Assembly (NCBI GenBank): GCA_035378985.1
Contig: DAOSUR010000036.1
Coordinates: forward strand, 1 to 5,383
Length of the DNA: 5,383 nt
Direction of reading: 5' to 3'
From: Anaerohalosphaeraceae bacterium
GTDB lineage: Bacteria; Planctomycetota; Phycisphaerae; Sedimentisphaerales; Anaerohalosphaeraceae
Part shown: positions 5,319 through 5,383 of the stretch, one piece after another
Layout: each line of letters begins with the position of its first letter
How positions within the stretch are numbered: the first letter of the stretch is position 1
Position numbers and translations under genes: made by a program
The notes under the pieces: generated by a model
The model's input: the letters and a program-made list of their open reading frames with translations, nothing else
Told to the model about the DNA's origin: nothing
The model's database searches: none

Positions 5319-5383
5319 ATGACCATTGAAAATCTTGCTTTGAAAGCCCAGGAATCCTCTTTGGCGCTTTCGTCTCTGTCTTC
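5319..5383 (+). CDS. N terminus of a probable glutamate-5-semialdehyde dehydrogenase (partial)
   Basis: Open at the window edge: 21 codons from ATG 5319 are visible, and a stop (TAG 5313-5315) lies in frame just before them. AGGA (5309-5312) sits 6 nt before the ATG. The residues MTIENLALKAQ and SSLALSSLS resemble the start of ProA, where an Ala-rich first helix containing K-A is followed by a Leu-Ser-rich turn. ProA reduces glutamyl-5-phosphate to glutamate-5-semialdehyde in proline synthesis. With so few residues the assignment is tentative; another protein with an N-terminal amphipathic helix is possible, so no gene symbol is assigned. Confidence 0.5.
   Translation, partial: MTIENLALKAQESSLALSSLS

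Noticed and set aside
5261..5329. 22-codon frame overlapping the start of the plus-strand gene at 5319, as a leader peptide
   Set aside because: It has no ribosome binding site and no run of regulatory codons such as Pro. The gene at 5319 has its own ribosome binding site.

Overview
The window appears to come from a Gram-negative bacterium that uses exosortase/PEP-CTERM protein sorting. A putative secreted metalloprotease ends in a Pro-Glu-Pro motif, a hydrophobic segment and three arginines. Together with mid-range GC and AT-rich spacers this would fit Planctomycetota or a related lineage, but the lineage is a guess.

Left part (1-3623, all on the minus strand): the proximal end of a type III CRISPR-Cas operon. 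It reads right to left: cas6 (pre-crRNA endoribonuclease, TTG start), then cas10/csm1 (HD nuclease plus GGDD cyclase), overlapping by 23 bp. After the cas10 stop there is a clean Shine-Dalgarno sequence at the window edge, so at least one more gene follows outside; by synteny this would be csm2. The features of Cas10 point to subtype III-A (Csm). Cas6 would cut the pre-crRNA. Cas10, with Csm2-Csm5, would bind target RNA, cut ssDNA through its HD domain and make cyclic oligoadenylate through its Palm domains. No CRISPR array, adaptation gene or CARF effector lies in the window.

Middle (3624-4103): about 480 bp without a convincing gene. It holds a probable promoter and Shine-Dalgarno for cas6, an AT-rich palindrome over the presumed -10, a nested inverted repeat, two diverged copies of a short motif 70 bp apart, and a palindrome containing a perfect TTGACA.

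Right part (4104-5383): tRNA-Gly(UCC) on the minus strand with its own near-consensus sigma-70 promoter. Its 3' end faces the CRISPR-Cas locus. Next come a minus-strand gene for a secreted matrixin-like zinc protease with a PEP-CTERM anchor, and a 306-bp divergent intergenic region with a possible promoter and a terminator or attenuator hairpin ahead of the protease gene. Last is the first 21 codons of a plus-strand gene that resembles proA (glutamate-5-semialdehyde dehydrogenase). I see no functional link between these right-hand genes and the CRISPR-Cas operon.

Nothing in the window is clearly a new system. The most open questions are the function of the 3624-4103 spacer, the apparent lack of a zinc ribbon in Cas10, and the leader of the metalloprotease gene.
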